From an uncultured Alphaproteobacteria bacterium (GTDB taxonomy: Bacteria; Pseudomonadota; Alphaproteobacteria; Thalassobaculales; Thalassobaculaceae): 5,475 nucleotides of DNA. Positions 1-5,475 of this stretch are shown here, piece by piece. The translations under genes were made by a program, and so were the position numbers. The notes below the pieces were generated by a model. That model ran no database searches and was not told the origin of the DNA. It was given only the letters and a program-made list of their open reading frames with translations. Position 1 is the first letter of the stretch; the number at the start of each line of letters is the position of its first letter. Where the stretch lies: NCBI GenBank assembly GCA_938028645.1, contig CALIMD010000307.1:1-5475 (forward strand), given 5' to 3'.

Positions 1-950
1 CGACTTAATCGGGCCTTCCGCAGTAATATAAAGTCTTCATCGGCATGATAAGATGACCGAGTTAAAGGGGATGCCGACACCATTAAAAACCCCTTGCCGT
101 AGGCAGCTGTTTCAAGTTCCTTAAATTCGCTGGGTTCATAAAACTTATCTATGGGGTGGTGTTTAATCGTTGGTTGCAAATACTGGCCAATAGTTAAAAA
201 ATCAATGTTTGCTGACCGCATATCATCCATGACTTGAAAAACCTCGGACATAGTTTCCCCGAGGCCAACCATCAATCCAGATTTTGTAAACATAGTTGGA
301 TCGTGGTCTTTTACCTTATCTAATAAACGAAGCGAATGAAAATATCGTGCTCCAGGACGAACACTCTTATAAAGTCGAGGGACTGTCTCAAGATTATGAT
401 TGAAAACATCTGGTTTTGAATTGACTACAACTTCTAACGCGCCATCTTTTTTAAGAAAATCTGGTGTCAATATCTCTATAGTCGTCGATGGGGCTATCTT
501 CCGAATGGCGGCTATCGTTTCAGAAAAATGGTTTGCACCACCATCAGATAAATCATCTCTGTCCACTGAGGTTATGACTATATGCTCCAAACCTAAATGC
601 CTGACGGCTTCGGCTACATTAAACGGTTCAAAGGAATCAACCTCATCCGGACGACCGGTAGCAACATTACAAAAAGCACATGCACGAGTGCAAATAGACC
701 CTAAGATCATCATGGTTGCATGTTTTTTTGCCCAACATTCACCAATGTTTGGGCAGGCTGCCTCTTCACACACTGTCGTTAAGTTTAGTTCTCGGATAAG
801 CTCCCGAGTCTCTGCATACTCCTTCGAGTTTGGGGCTTTTACCCTTATCCAACTGGGTTTTTTTTTAATGTTATTATCGGGTTTTCCAACTTTTTCAGGA
901 TGCCTAACCCTTATATTACGCTCATACTTTTTGGTAGTTATACCGACCAT
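1..950 (-). CDS. lipA: Lipoyl synthase LipA (3' end cut by window edge)
   Basis: Radical SAM enzyme (EC 2.8.1.8) that inserts two sulfur atoms into protein-bound octanoyl groups to make lipoyl cofactors; cytoplasmic. Reading the minus strand from ATG at 950 gives 316 codons with no stop before the window edge. Family members are about 320 residues, so only a few C-terminal residues are missing. The auxiliary 4Fe-4S motif CX4CX5C is at Cys61, Cys66 and Cys72, in the segment [14 protein letters not shown]. The radical SAM motif CX3CX2C is at Cys87, Cys91 and Cys94. The C-terminal RSSYHA motif is at 298-303; its serine ligates the auxiliary cluster in known structures. Other family signatures are RHPEK (16-20), [10 protein letters not shown] (31-40), TSVDRDDL (127-134) and [12 protein letters not shown] (183-194). 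The start was chosen for its AGGAAGG ribosome binding site. An in-frame TTG at 986 is an alternative start adding 12 residues. The gene lies 82 bases after lpdA and its partner substrates PdhB and PdhC are encoded just upstream. Identification is very secure. Confidence 0.97.
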   Translation of the reverse strand, partial: MVGITTKKYERNIRVRHPEKVGKPDNNIKKKPSWIRVKAPNSKEYAETRELIRELNLTTVCEEAACPNIGECWAKKHATMMILGSICTRACAFCNVATGRPDEVDSFEPFNVAEAVRHLGLEHIVITSVDRDDLSDGGANHFSETIAAIRKIAPSTTIEILTPDFLKKDGALEVVVNSKPDVFNHNLETVPRLYKSVRPGARYFHSLRLLDKVKDHDPTMFTKSGLMVGLGETMSEVFQVMDDMRSANIDFLTIGQYLQPTIKHHPIDKFYEPSEFKELETAAYGKGFLMVSASPLTRSSYHADEDFILLRKARLS

Positions 951-960
951 TAATTCAGAG

Positions 961-967
961 CCTTCCT
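961..967 (-). promoter_or_regulatory. Ribosome binding site of lipA
   Basis: The minus strand reads AGGAAGG here, followed by a 10-base spacer and then ATG at 950. This purine-rich match to the anti-Shine-Dalgarno supports ATG950 as the lipA start. A weaker AGGG lies before the in-frame TTG at 986, so that start is not fully excluded. Confidence 0.6.
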
Positions 968-1003
968 GTACAATGCGTTTTGGCAACCAGTCTTTACCCT
1001 AAT

Positions 1004-1031
1004 AAAATATATCGAAAATATTCTAGGTCAA
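1004..1031 (-). promoter_or_regulatory. Possible sigma-70-like promoter ahead of lipA
   Basis: In the 82-base lpdA-lipA gap, right after the lpdA stop, the minus strand reads TTGACC (1031-1026; 5 of 6 to TTGACA). After a 16-base AT-rich spacer comes TATTTT (1009-1004; 4 of 6 to TATAAT). A better -10 match, TATATT at 1011-1006, has only a 14-base spacer. A start near position 997 would give lipA a leader of roughly 47 bases. This is the widest gap in the operon, so an internal promoter is plausible, but AT-rich DNA gives such matches by chance. Weak call. Confidence 0.22.
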
Positions 1032-1032
1032 A

Positions 1033-2445
1033 CTATATATGAATCGCCCGACCATAAGCATCAAGCACAGACTCATGCATCATTTCTGATAAAGTCGGGT
1101 GCGGAAAAACGGTGGCCAATAACTCCGCCTCTGTTGTCTCGAGTGTCCGTGCAACTGTATAGCCTTGAATCATTTCAGTAACCTCAGCCCCAATCATATG
1201 AGCGCCCAGAAGTTCCCCTGTTTTATTATCGAAAATTGTCTTAACGAACCCCTCCATTTCTCCCAGGGCAATCGCTTTCCCGTTACCCATAAACGGAAAT
1301 TTTCCGATTTTGACCTCATATCCATCTGATTCTGCTTCCGTTTGTGTCATACCAACACTCGCTATTTGTGGACGTGAATAAGTACAGCCAGGTATATTAT
1401 GCATATTCAATGGGTGCACTCCCTTAATACCCACTATTTTTTCCACGCATACAACCCCTTCGTGACTGGCCTTATGCGCCAACCAAGGTCCCCCTGTAAC
1501 ATCGCCAATCGCGAAAATGCCGGGCTCATCGGTTTCGCACCACTGATCAATAATGATATGCCCACGTTCCGTTTTAATTTTAGTTTTCTCTAGTCCTATT
1601 CCTTCTGTGTTAGCAATAATTCCAACGGCTAAAATGACCTTGTCCACCGTCAACGAATCAACAACCCCGTTAGAATCGATAGAAACCTCAATTCCCTTGG
1701 CAACCTTTTTCATATCCAATACTTTAGATGAAGTTTTTATCTTTATGCCTTGTTTTATAAATGTTTTTTTGGCAAATGTTGAGATTTCATGATCCTCTAC
1801 AGGCAAAATTCTGTCAAGTACTTCAACTAGGGTGACATCAACACCCATATCATTATAAAAGCTGGCGAACTCTACACCTATCGCCCCCGAGCCGATAATT
1901 AACAGCGATTTTGGCAAGGCACTGGGAACCATCGCCTCTCTATAAGTCCATATAGCGTCACCATCTGGTTCGATATTGGGTAATGACCGTGCCCGCGCCC
2001 CTGTTGCTATGATTACATTTTTTCCAGCAACATTTACGACGTTACCATTTTTATCTTTTACTTCGACGTTGCGCAGATGCCCATTTTTATCCAAAATCTT
2101 TCCAAAGCCATTTAATAATTCAACTTTATTTTTTTTCAGTAAATGTTCCACACCATTTGAAAGCTGTCTCGCAACGTTTCGAGATCTTTTTACAACTTTT
2201 GAAAGATCGAATGAGATCTCTTTTGCACTAAAGCCAAATTCATCCAAATTTTTAACAATGTGATGCACTTCAGACGACCTCAATAGGGCTTTTGTTGGAA
2301 TACATCCCCAATTAAGACAGATACCACCTAAATGCTCTCCCTCAACAAGAATGACTTTCATACCTAATTGAGCTCCTCGTATAGCGGCGACATAACCACC
2401 AGGCCCTCCCCCCAGTACAACAAGATCATATTCAGAATTTTTCAT
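1033..2445 (-). CDS. lpdA: Dihydrolipoyl dehydrogenase (E3 of pyruvate dehydrogenase)
   Basis: Flavoprotein disulfide oxidoreductase (EC 1.8.1.4) that reoxidises dihydrolipoamide on E2 and passes electrons through FAD to NAD+. It is 470 residues, the usual family length. The FAD-binding GGGPGG is at 12-17. The redox-active disulfide is Cys43/Cys48 in GGICLNWGCIPTK (40-52). The second Rossmann motif GSGAIG, for NAD, is at 185-190, and the second FAD motif GIFAIGDVTG is at 309-318. The C-terminal dimerisation domain carries the catalytic His449-Pro-x-x-x-Glu454 in FPHPTLSE. There is no N-terminal lipoyl domain, unlike some bacterial E3 proteins. It sits 47 bases after pdhC, which marks it as the PDH-dedicated E3, though E3 can also serve 2-oxoglutarate dehydrogenase and glycine cleavage. 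Upstream of ATG2445 there is no canonical Shine-Dalgarno, only a weak AACGG, so translation may be lower than that of pdhC. The stop is TAG; the three genes before it use TAA. Confidence 0.98.
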   Translation of the reverse strand: MKNSEYDLVVLGGGPGGYVAAIRGAQLGMKVILVEGEHLGGICLNWGCIPTKALLRSSEVHHIVKNLDEFGFSAKEISFDLSKVVKRSRNVARQLSNGVEHLLKKNKVELLNGFGKILDKNGHLRNVEVKDKNGNVVNVAGKNVIIATGARARSLPNIEPDGDAIWTYREAMVPSALPKSLLIIGSGAIGVEFASFYNDMGVDVTLVEVLDRILPVEDHEISTFAKKTFIKQGIKIKTSSKVLDMKKVAKGIEVSIDSNGVVDSLTVDKVILAVGIIANTEGIGLEKTKIKTERGHIIIDQWCETDEPGIFAIGDVTGGPWLAHKASHEGVVCVEKIVGIKGVHPLNMHNIPGCTYSRPQIASVGMTQTEAESDGYEVKIGKFPFMGNGKAIALGEMEGFVKTIFDNKTGELLGAHMIGAEVTEMIQGYTVARTLETTEAELLATVFPHPTLSEMMHESVLDAYGRAIHI

Positions 2446-2492
2446 AAATTTAACCGTTCTATTTTTACAAAATTTAATTTGTTCAAGAAAAA

Positions 2493-3794
2493 TTAAAGAA
2501 GCATTGTAAGAGGATCTTCTACCAATTTTTTAAATGCCGATAAAAATTCAGCCCCAACGGCTCCATCAATTACCCTGTGGTCTACCGAGAGCGTACACGT
2601 CATTATTGTCGCGATAGCCAATGCATTATCTTTTACTACGGCCCGTTTTTCACCTGTGCCTACAGCTAAAATCGCCCCTTGGGGTGGGTTGATTACAGCG
2701 GAAAATTCCTTTACGTTATACATGCCCAAATTTGAGATCGAAAATGTTCCTCCCTGGAATTCCTCGAGCGAAAGTTGGCCATTTCTTGCGCGCTCCGCTA
2801 GATCCCTCACCTCATCCGAAATAGTTTGTAATCCTTTATTATCTGCATTTTTTACGATTGGGGTAATTAGTCCCCCATCTATGGCAACAGCAATAGATAT
2901 ATCTACATTTTTATGGATACGTGTTTCTTCTTCCGTCCATGACGCATTAGCAGAAGGAACTTGCCTCATGGCTAAAGCAGAGGCTCTAATAACAAAATCG
3001 TTGACGGAGATTTTTCCACTTTCTATCTTTTCATTTAATTGAGCTCTAGTTTGTAACAAAGCGTCGATTTCACAATCAATAGTCATGTAAAAATGGGGGG
3101 CAGTTTGCTTTGACTCTGTCAACCGCCGAGCTATGGCTTTTCGCATTGAGGTATTTGGTACCGCCTCATATTCTTTAATATATTTCGCAACCGGAGCATT
3201 AGAGCCTGAGTAATGGCTTTCAACCTTTGATTGAGGGGTACTTGAACTTAGAATATTATCGATATCCGATTTAACTATCCGACCGTTTGGGCCACTGCCC
3301 TTTACATCATTTAAATCAATTTCTGCCTGCTCAGCCATCCTTTTCGCTAGCGGACTTACAAAAACTCTCGTTTCGTTACCACCGTCATATTTTGTTTCTA
3401 TATTCTTCGAATGACTAAACTCAGTATTATTGTCTACGGCTGTGTCAGTTGTCGACGGTTCCACCACTAGTTCTGATTTATTTAGCGGCATACTATCAGT
3501 TGAACTATTATTTTGCGGTTCCAGAACACTGTTTGCGTCATCTAGCACCTCGCCTTCCTCTAATAATACAGCTATTGTTGTGTTTACTGACACACCCTCT
3601 GTTCCGGCCGCAACGATAATTTTGCCTAAACTCCCTTCATCAACTGCCTCTACTTCCATTGTCGCTTTATCGGTTTCAATCTCGGCAATCACTTCACCAG
3701 GAGAGATAGTGTCACCCTCCCGTTTATGCCAAGCAACAAGATTACCTTCTGTCATAGTCGGAGAAAGAGCTGGCATTAGGATAGGGATCGGCAT
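2493..3794 (-). CDS. pdhC: Dihydrolipoyl acetyltransferase (E2 of pyruvate dehydrogenase)
   Basis: Core of the PDH complex (EC 2.3.1.12): transfers the acetyl group from lipoamide to CoA and forms the scaffold that binds E1 and E3. It is 433 residues. One lipoyl domain spans about 1-80, with Lys43 in [11 protein letters not shown] as the lipoylation site. The peripheral-subunit-binding domain spans about 145-182 (VSPLAKRMAEQ to GRIVKSDID). The acyltransferase domain spans about 210-433, with catalytic His406 and Asp410 in DHRVIDG. The sequence FSISNLGMYNVKEFSAVINP (351-370) is typical of acetyl-specific PDH E2 rather than succinyl-transferring E2. Linkers at about 83-143 and 184-207 are rich in Ser, Asn, Thr, Asp and Glu instead of the Ala/Pro-rich type seen in many E2 proteins. 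It starts 12 bases after pdhB with a strong ribosome binding site overlapping the pdhB stop, so the two are probably translationally coupled. All catalytic elements are intact. Confidence 0.98.
   Translation of the reverse strand: MPIPILMPALSPTMTEGNLVAWHKREGDTISPGEVIAEIETDKATMEVEAVDEGSLGKIIVAAGTEGVSVNTTIAVLLEEGEVLDDANSVLEPQNNSSTDSMPLNKSELVVEPSTTDTAVDNNTEFSHSKNIETKYDGGNETRVFVSPLAKRMAEQAEIDLNDVKGSGPNGRIVKSDIDNILSSSTPQSKVESHYSGSNAPVAKYIKEYEAVPNTSMRKAIARRLTESKQTAPHFYMTIDCEIDALLQTRAQLNEKIESGKISVNDFVIRASALAMRQVPSANASWTEEETRIHKNVDISIAVAIDGGLITPIVKNADNKGLQTISDEVRDLAERARNGQLSLEEFQGGTFSISNLGMYNVKEFSAVINPPQGAILAVGTGEKRAVVKDNALAIATIMTCTLSVDHRVIDGAVGAEFLSAFKKLVEDPLTMLL
3567..3794 (-). repeat. Lipoyl-domain direct repeat, copy in pdhC
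   Basis: Codons 1-76 of pdhC encode a lipoyl domain that aligns without gaps to codons 1-76 of pdhB, with 52 of 76 residues identical by hand count. At DNA level the two copies sit exactly 1362 bases apart. They share blocks such as 3745-3779 against 5107-5141 (31 of 35 bases, with a 14-base exact match TTACCTTCTGTCAT on the plus strand). This is a coding paralogy, not a mobile repeat. Confidence 0.85.
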
Positions 3795-3802
3795 TTCTCT
3801 CT

Positions 3803-3808
3803 CTCCTT
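3803..3808 (-). promoter_or_regulatory. Strong ribosome binding site of pdhC overlapping the pdhB stop
   Basis: The minus strand reads TAAGGAGAGAGAGAA and then ATG. AAGGAG (3808-3803) is a near-ideal Shine-Dalgarno, 8 bases from the pdhC ATG at 3794. Its first two A residues are also the last two bases of the pdhB stop TAA (3809-3807). The spacer is largely a GA dinucleotide repeat. The overlap favours reinitiation by ribosomes ending pdhB. Confidence 0.8.
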
Positions 3809-5156
3809 AACTGCGGTAACAAACAGCTTTGGCAGCTGATACGATATCTGAACTCTGCGGGAGTGCTAGTTTTTCGAGATTAGCCGCATAAGGCATCGGA
3901 ACGTCAACACCAGCGACACGTTTGACAGGTGCATCAAGATAGTCAAATGCCTCTTCAACTACTAACGAAGAAATCTCTGATCCAATACCACAGGTAGGCC
4001 AGCCCTCTTCAACCGTTATTATTCTGTTCGTTTTCTTCACAGATTCAATTATAGTCTCTACATCCAAGGGGCGTATGGTTCTAAGATCAATCACCTCCGC
4101 CTCTATCCCCTCATTTGACAACTGCTCTGACGCTTCCAACGCTTTTCCAACCATGATTGAAAACGCAACTATTGAGACGTCCGAACCTTCTTTTAGAACT
4201 TTGGCCTTACCTATAGGCACTGTCACATTTGGATCGGTTGGAACCTCAAAGGTTTGACCATAAAGGACTTCATTTTCCAACATTATTACGGGGTTGGGGT
4301 CTCTAATTGCTGATTTCAACAAGCCTTTTGCATCGGCTGCAGACCATGGAGCAACAACCTTCAATCCAGGGCAATGTGCAAACCAGCTCGTATAATCTTG
4401 TGAATGTTGAGCTCCTACTCTCGAAGCTGCGCCATTCGGGCCACGAAAAACAATCGGACACCCCATCTGTCCGCCAGACATATATAAGGTTTTTGCAGCA
4501 GAATTGATTATCTGGTCCATAGCCTGCATTGCAAAGTTAAAAGTCATAAACTCTACTACAGGACGCAAGCTTCCAAAGGCCGCTCCAACACCTAGTCCGG
4601 CAAATCCATGTTCTGTTATTGGAGTATCTATAACTCTTTTTTCTCCAAACTCTTTCAAAAGTCCCTGAGTAACTTTATAAGCGCCTTCGTACTCAGCAAC
4701 CTCTTCCCCCATGACATAAACCATATCATCACCGCGCATCTCTTCTGCCATAGCATCCCTGAGCGCTTCTCTTACTGTTTGAGATACTGTTTCTCCAGAA
4801 TTTTGCACGATATTAACAGATCCTTTGATGTTTTCTTGTTTGTTTAAATTTTTAGAATACGTTTCTTCTATAATTTGCTCATTAACTACTCGTTTTCCGG
4901 TCAGTTTCTTTGATTCTGTGTCTGTCATTATCGCTATAGGCGTATTAACAGGCACATTCTCGGTATCTTCTGCAACAAGAATTTGTTTTAAAAAACCCGG
5001 ATCTACCGCCTCTACCTCCATAGTCGCCTTATCTGTCTCAATCTCAGCGATCGCATCCCCAGGTTCCAAATAATCCCCTTCAGATTTCAACCACTTTGCT
5101 AACTTACCTTCTGTCATCGTGGGAGATAGGGCTGGCATTAGTACTTGAATAGACAT
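3807..5156 (-). CDS. pdhB: Pyruvate dehydrogenase E1 beta subunit with N-terminal lipoyl domain
   Basis: Beta subunit of the heterotetrameric thiamine diphosphate-dependent pyruvate dehydrogenase (EC 1.2.4.1), which decarboxylates pyruvate and acetylates lipoyl groups. It is 449 residues, about 120 longer than a plain E1 beta core. The excess is an N-terminal lipoyl domain (about 1-80, Lys43 in [11 protein letters not shown]) plus a Lys/Glu/Asn-rich linker (about 81-122). The core begins near 123. It contains [16 protein letters not shown] (150-165), bearing the cofactor-proximal glutamates, and [20 protein letters not shown] (204-223). It also has [15 protein letters not shown] (239-253), whose His251 matches the conserved active-site histidine region, and the C-terminal transketolase domain (about 310-445; [25 protein letters not shown]). 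Much of the core matches human PDHB from memory. A lipoylated E1 beta is a recognised alphaproteobacterial trait. The start at 5156 has GAGAG at 5170-5166 as a moderate ribosome binding site, and it leaves a 44-base gap after pdhA. Confidence 0.98.
   Translation of the reverse strand: MSIQVLMPALSPTMTEGKLAKWLKSEGDYLEPGDAIAEIETDKATMEVEAVDPGFLKQILVAEDTENVPVNTPIAIMTDTESKKLTGKRVVNEQIIEETYSKNLNKQENIKGSVNIVQNSGETVSQTVREALRDAMAEEMRGDDMVYVMGEEVAEYEGAYKVTQGLLKEFGEKRVIDTPITEHGFAGLGVGAAFGSLRPVVEFMTFNFAMQAMDQIINSAAKTLYMSGGQMGCPIVFRGPNGAASRVGAQHSQDYTSWFAHCPGLKVVAPWSAADAKGLLKSAIRDPNPVIMLENEVLYGQTFEVPTDPNVTVPIGKAKVLKEGSDVSIVAFSIMVGKALEASEQLSNEGIEAEVIDLRTIRPLDVETIIESVKKTNRIITVEEGWPTCGIGSEISSLVVEEAFDYLDAPVKRVAGVDVPMPYAANLEKLALPQSSDIVSAAKAVCYRS
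4929..5156 (-). repeat. Lipoyl-domain direct repeat, copy in pdhB
   Basis: Partner of the lipoyl-domain copy at the start of pdhC, in the same orientation. Residues 36-52 ([17 protein letters not shown]) are identical in both proteins and surround the lipoyl-accepting Lys43. Divergence is concentrated on the domain surface, for example residues 20-31 and 53-64. The likely origin is duplication and fusion of an E2 lipoyl domain onto E1 beta in an alphaproteobacterial ancestor, which is inference. Confidence 0.85.
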
Positions 5157-5200
5157 TTCATTTCACTCTCTATTTTGAACTATATGTAGCCAATAGTACT

Positions 5201-5475
5201 TTAAACTTGGATAAGAACATCTGTGTATAATTCTGATGGATCCGGCTCCTCGCTTTTTTGGGCAAATTCTACCGCCTCTGATACTATATCACGGATTAGC
5301 TTATCCATTCCTTTCAATTCTTCTTCCGCAACCTCAGCTTGGATAAGTCTCTCCTTTACATTATCGATTGGGTCACGCTCCTGTCGCATTCGATTAACTT
5401 CTTCTTTAGTTCGATATTTAGCAGGGTCGGACATTGAGTGACCGCGATAACGATATGTTTTCATTTCTAAAATAA
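5201..5475 (-). CDS. pdhA: Pyruvate dehydrogenase E1 alpha subunit, C-terminal part (5' end outside window)
   Basis: Alpha subunit of pyruvate dehydrogenase (EC 1.2.4.1), which pairs with PdhB to bind thiamine diphosphate and decarboxylate pyruvate. Only the last 90 codons are present. The frame is open to the window edge and reads ILEMKTYRYRGHSMSDP, so the internal Met at 5464 is not the start. The YRYRGHSMSDPAKYR segment is the conserved E1 alpha active-site loop; its His contacts the cofactor, and its serines correspond to the regulatory phosphorylation loop of mitochondrial E1 alpha. The ending EPDPSELYTDVLIQV is the usual alphaproteobacterial C-terminus. E1 alpha proteins are typically 330-350 residues, so roughly three quarters, including the main diphosphate-binding motif, lie beyond the window. 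It ends in TAA, 44 bases before pdhB, as first visible gene of the operon. The operon promoter would lie upstream, out of view. Confidence 0.97.
   Translation of the reverse strand, partial: ILEMKTYRYRGHSMSDPAKYRTKEEVNRMRQERDPIDNVKERLIQAEVAEEELKGMDKLIRDIVSEAVEFAQKSEEPDPSELYTDVLIQV

Noticed and set aside
400..1002. A 200-codon open frame on the plus strand opposite lipA
   Set aside because: It is antisense to a fully convincing LipA reading frame with both cysteine motifs intact. Its translation shows no recognisable domain, so it is a shadow of conserved codons.
1001..1022. AT-rich near-palindrome AATAAAATATATCGAAAATATT in the lpdA-lipA gap as a terminator or operator
   Set aside because: Pairing between the arms is poor, there is no GC-rich stem, and no T tract follows in the direction of transcription.
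2446..2492. Possible promoter in the pdhC-lpdA gap (TTGAAC followed by TAAAAA)
   Set aside because: The spacer is only 13 bases and both elements match poorly; chance similarity in AT-rich DNA.
1399..5441. Several plus-strand open frames of 60-128 codons (for example 2656-3042, 3430-3810, 5223-5441)
   Set aside because: All lie opposite the pdh genes. Those opposite the lipoyl domains look alike only because the sense strands are paralogous. Their composition is Ser/Thr/Ile-rich with no domain signature.
5201..5464. A short standalone 87-residue protein starting at Met 5464
   Set aside because: The frame is open upstream to the window edge and encodes conserved E1 alpha sequence (ILE before the Met), so this is the end of pdhA, not a small gene.

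Overview
The window reads as the pyruvate dehydrogenase (PDH) locus of an alphaproteobacterium. All genes lie on the minus strand, so transcription runs from the high-coordinate end to the low. In that order they are: the 3' end of pdhA (E1 alpha), pdhB (E1 beta), pdhC (E2), lpdA (E3) and lipA (lipoyl synthase). Three things point to Alphaproteobacteria: an E1 beta with its own N-terminal lipoyl domain, an E1 beta core that closely resembles the mitochondrial enzyme, and the gene order pdhA-pdhB-pdhC-lpdA-lipA. Base composition looks moderately AT-rich (near 40% GC by eye, not counted). Together with Lys/Asn/Ser-rich linkers this suggests a lower-GC, perhaps marine lineage rather than a typical high-GC rhizobial or rhodobacterial genome. 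That last step is inference.

Layout: 5201-5475 is the last 90 codons of pdhA, cut by the window edge. pdhB is 3807-5156 and pdhC is 2493-3794. The pdhC Shine-Dalgarno overlaps the pdhB stop codon. lpdA is 1033-2445. lipA runs from 950 to the window edge and lacks only its last few codons. Intergenic gaps are 44, 12, 47 and 82 bases. No stretch over 300 bases lacks a gene, and I saw no RNA gene, mobile element, CRISPR array or convincing terminator.

How the genes work together: E1 (PdhA/PdhB) decarboxylates pyruvate on thiamine diphosphate and reductively acetylates a lipoyl group. E2 (PdhC) passes the acetyl group to CoA, and E3 (LpdA) reoxidises dihydrolipoamide with FAD and NAD+. LipA inserts the two sulfurs that make the lipoyl cofactor on PdhB Lys43 and PdhC Lys43. 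The locus thus pairs a two-lipoyl-domain PDH complex with the enzyme that matures its cofactor.

This is an ordinary core-metabolism region and I found no undescribed system. The points worth a second look are modest: the paired lipoyl domains as a diverged direct DNA repeat, the stop/Shine-Dalgarno overlap with a GA repeat before pdhC, atypical E2 linkers, a nine-A run early in lipA, and a possible internal promoter before lipA.
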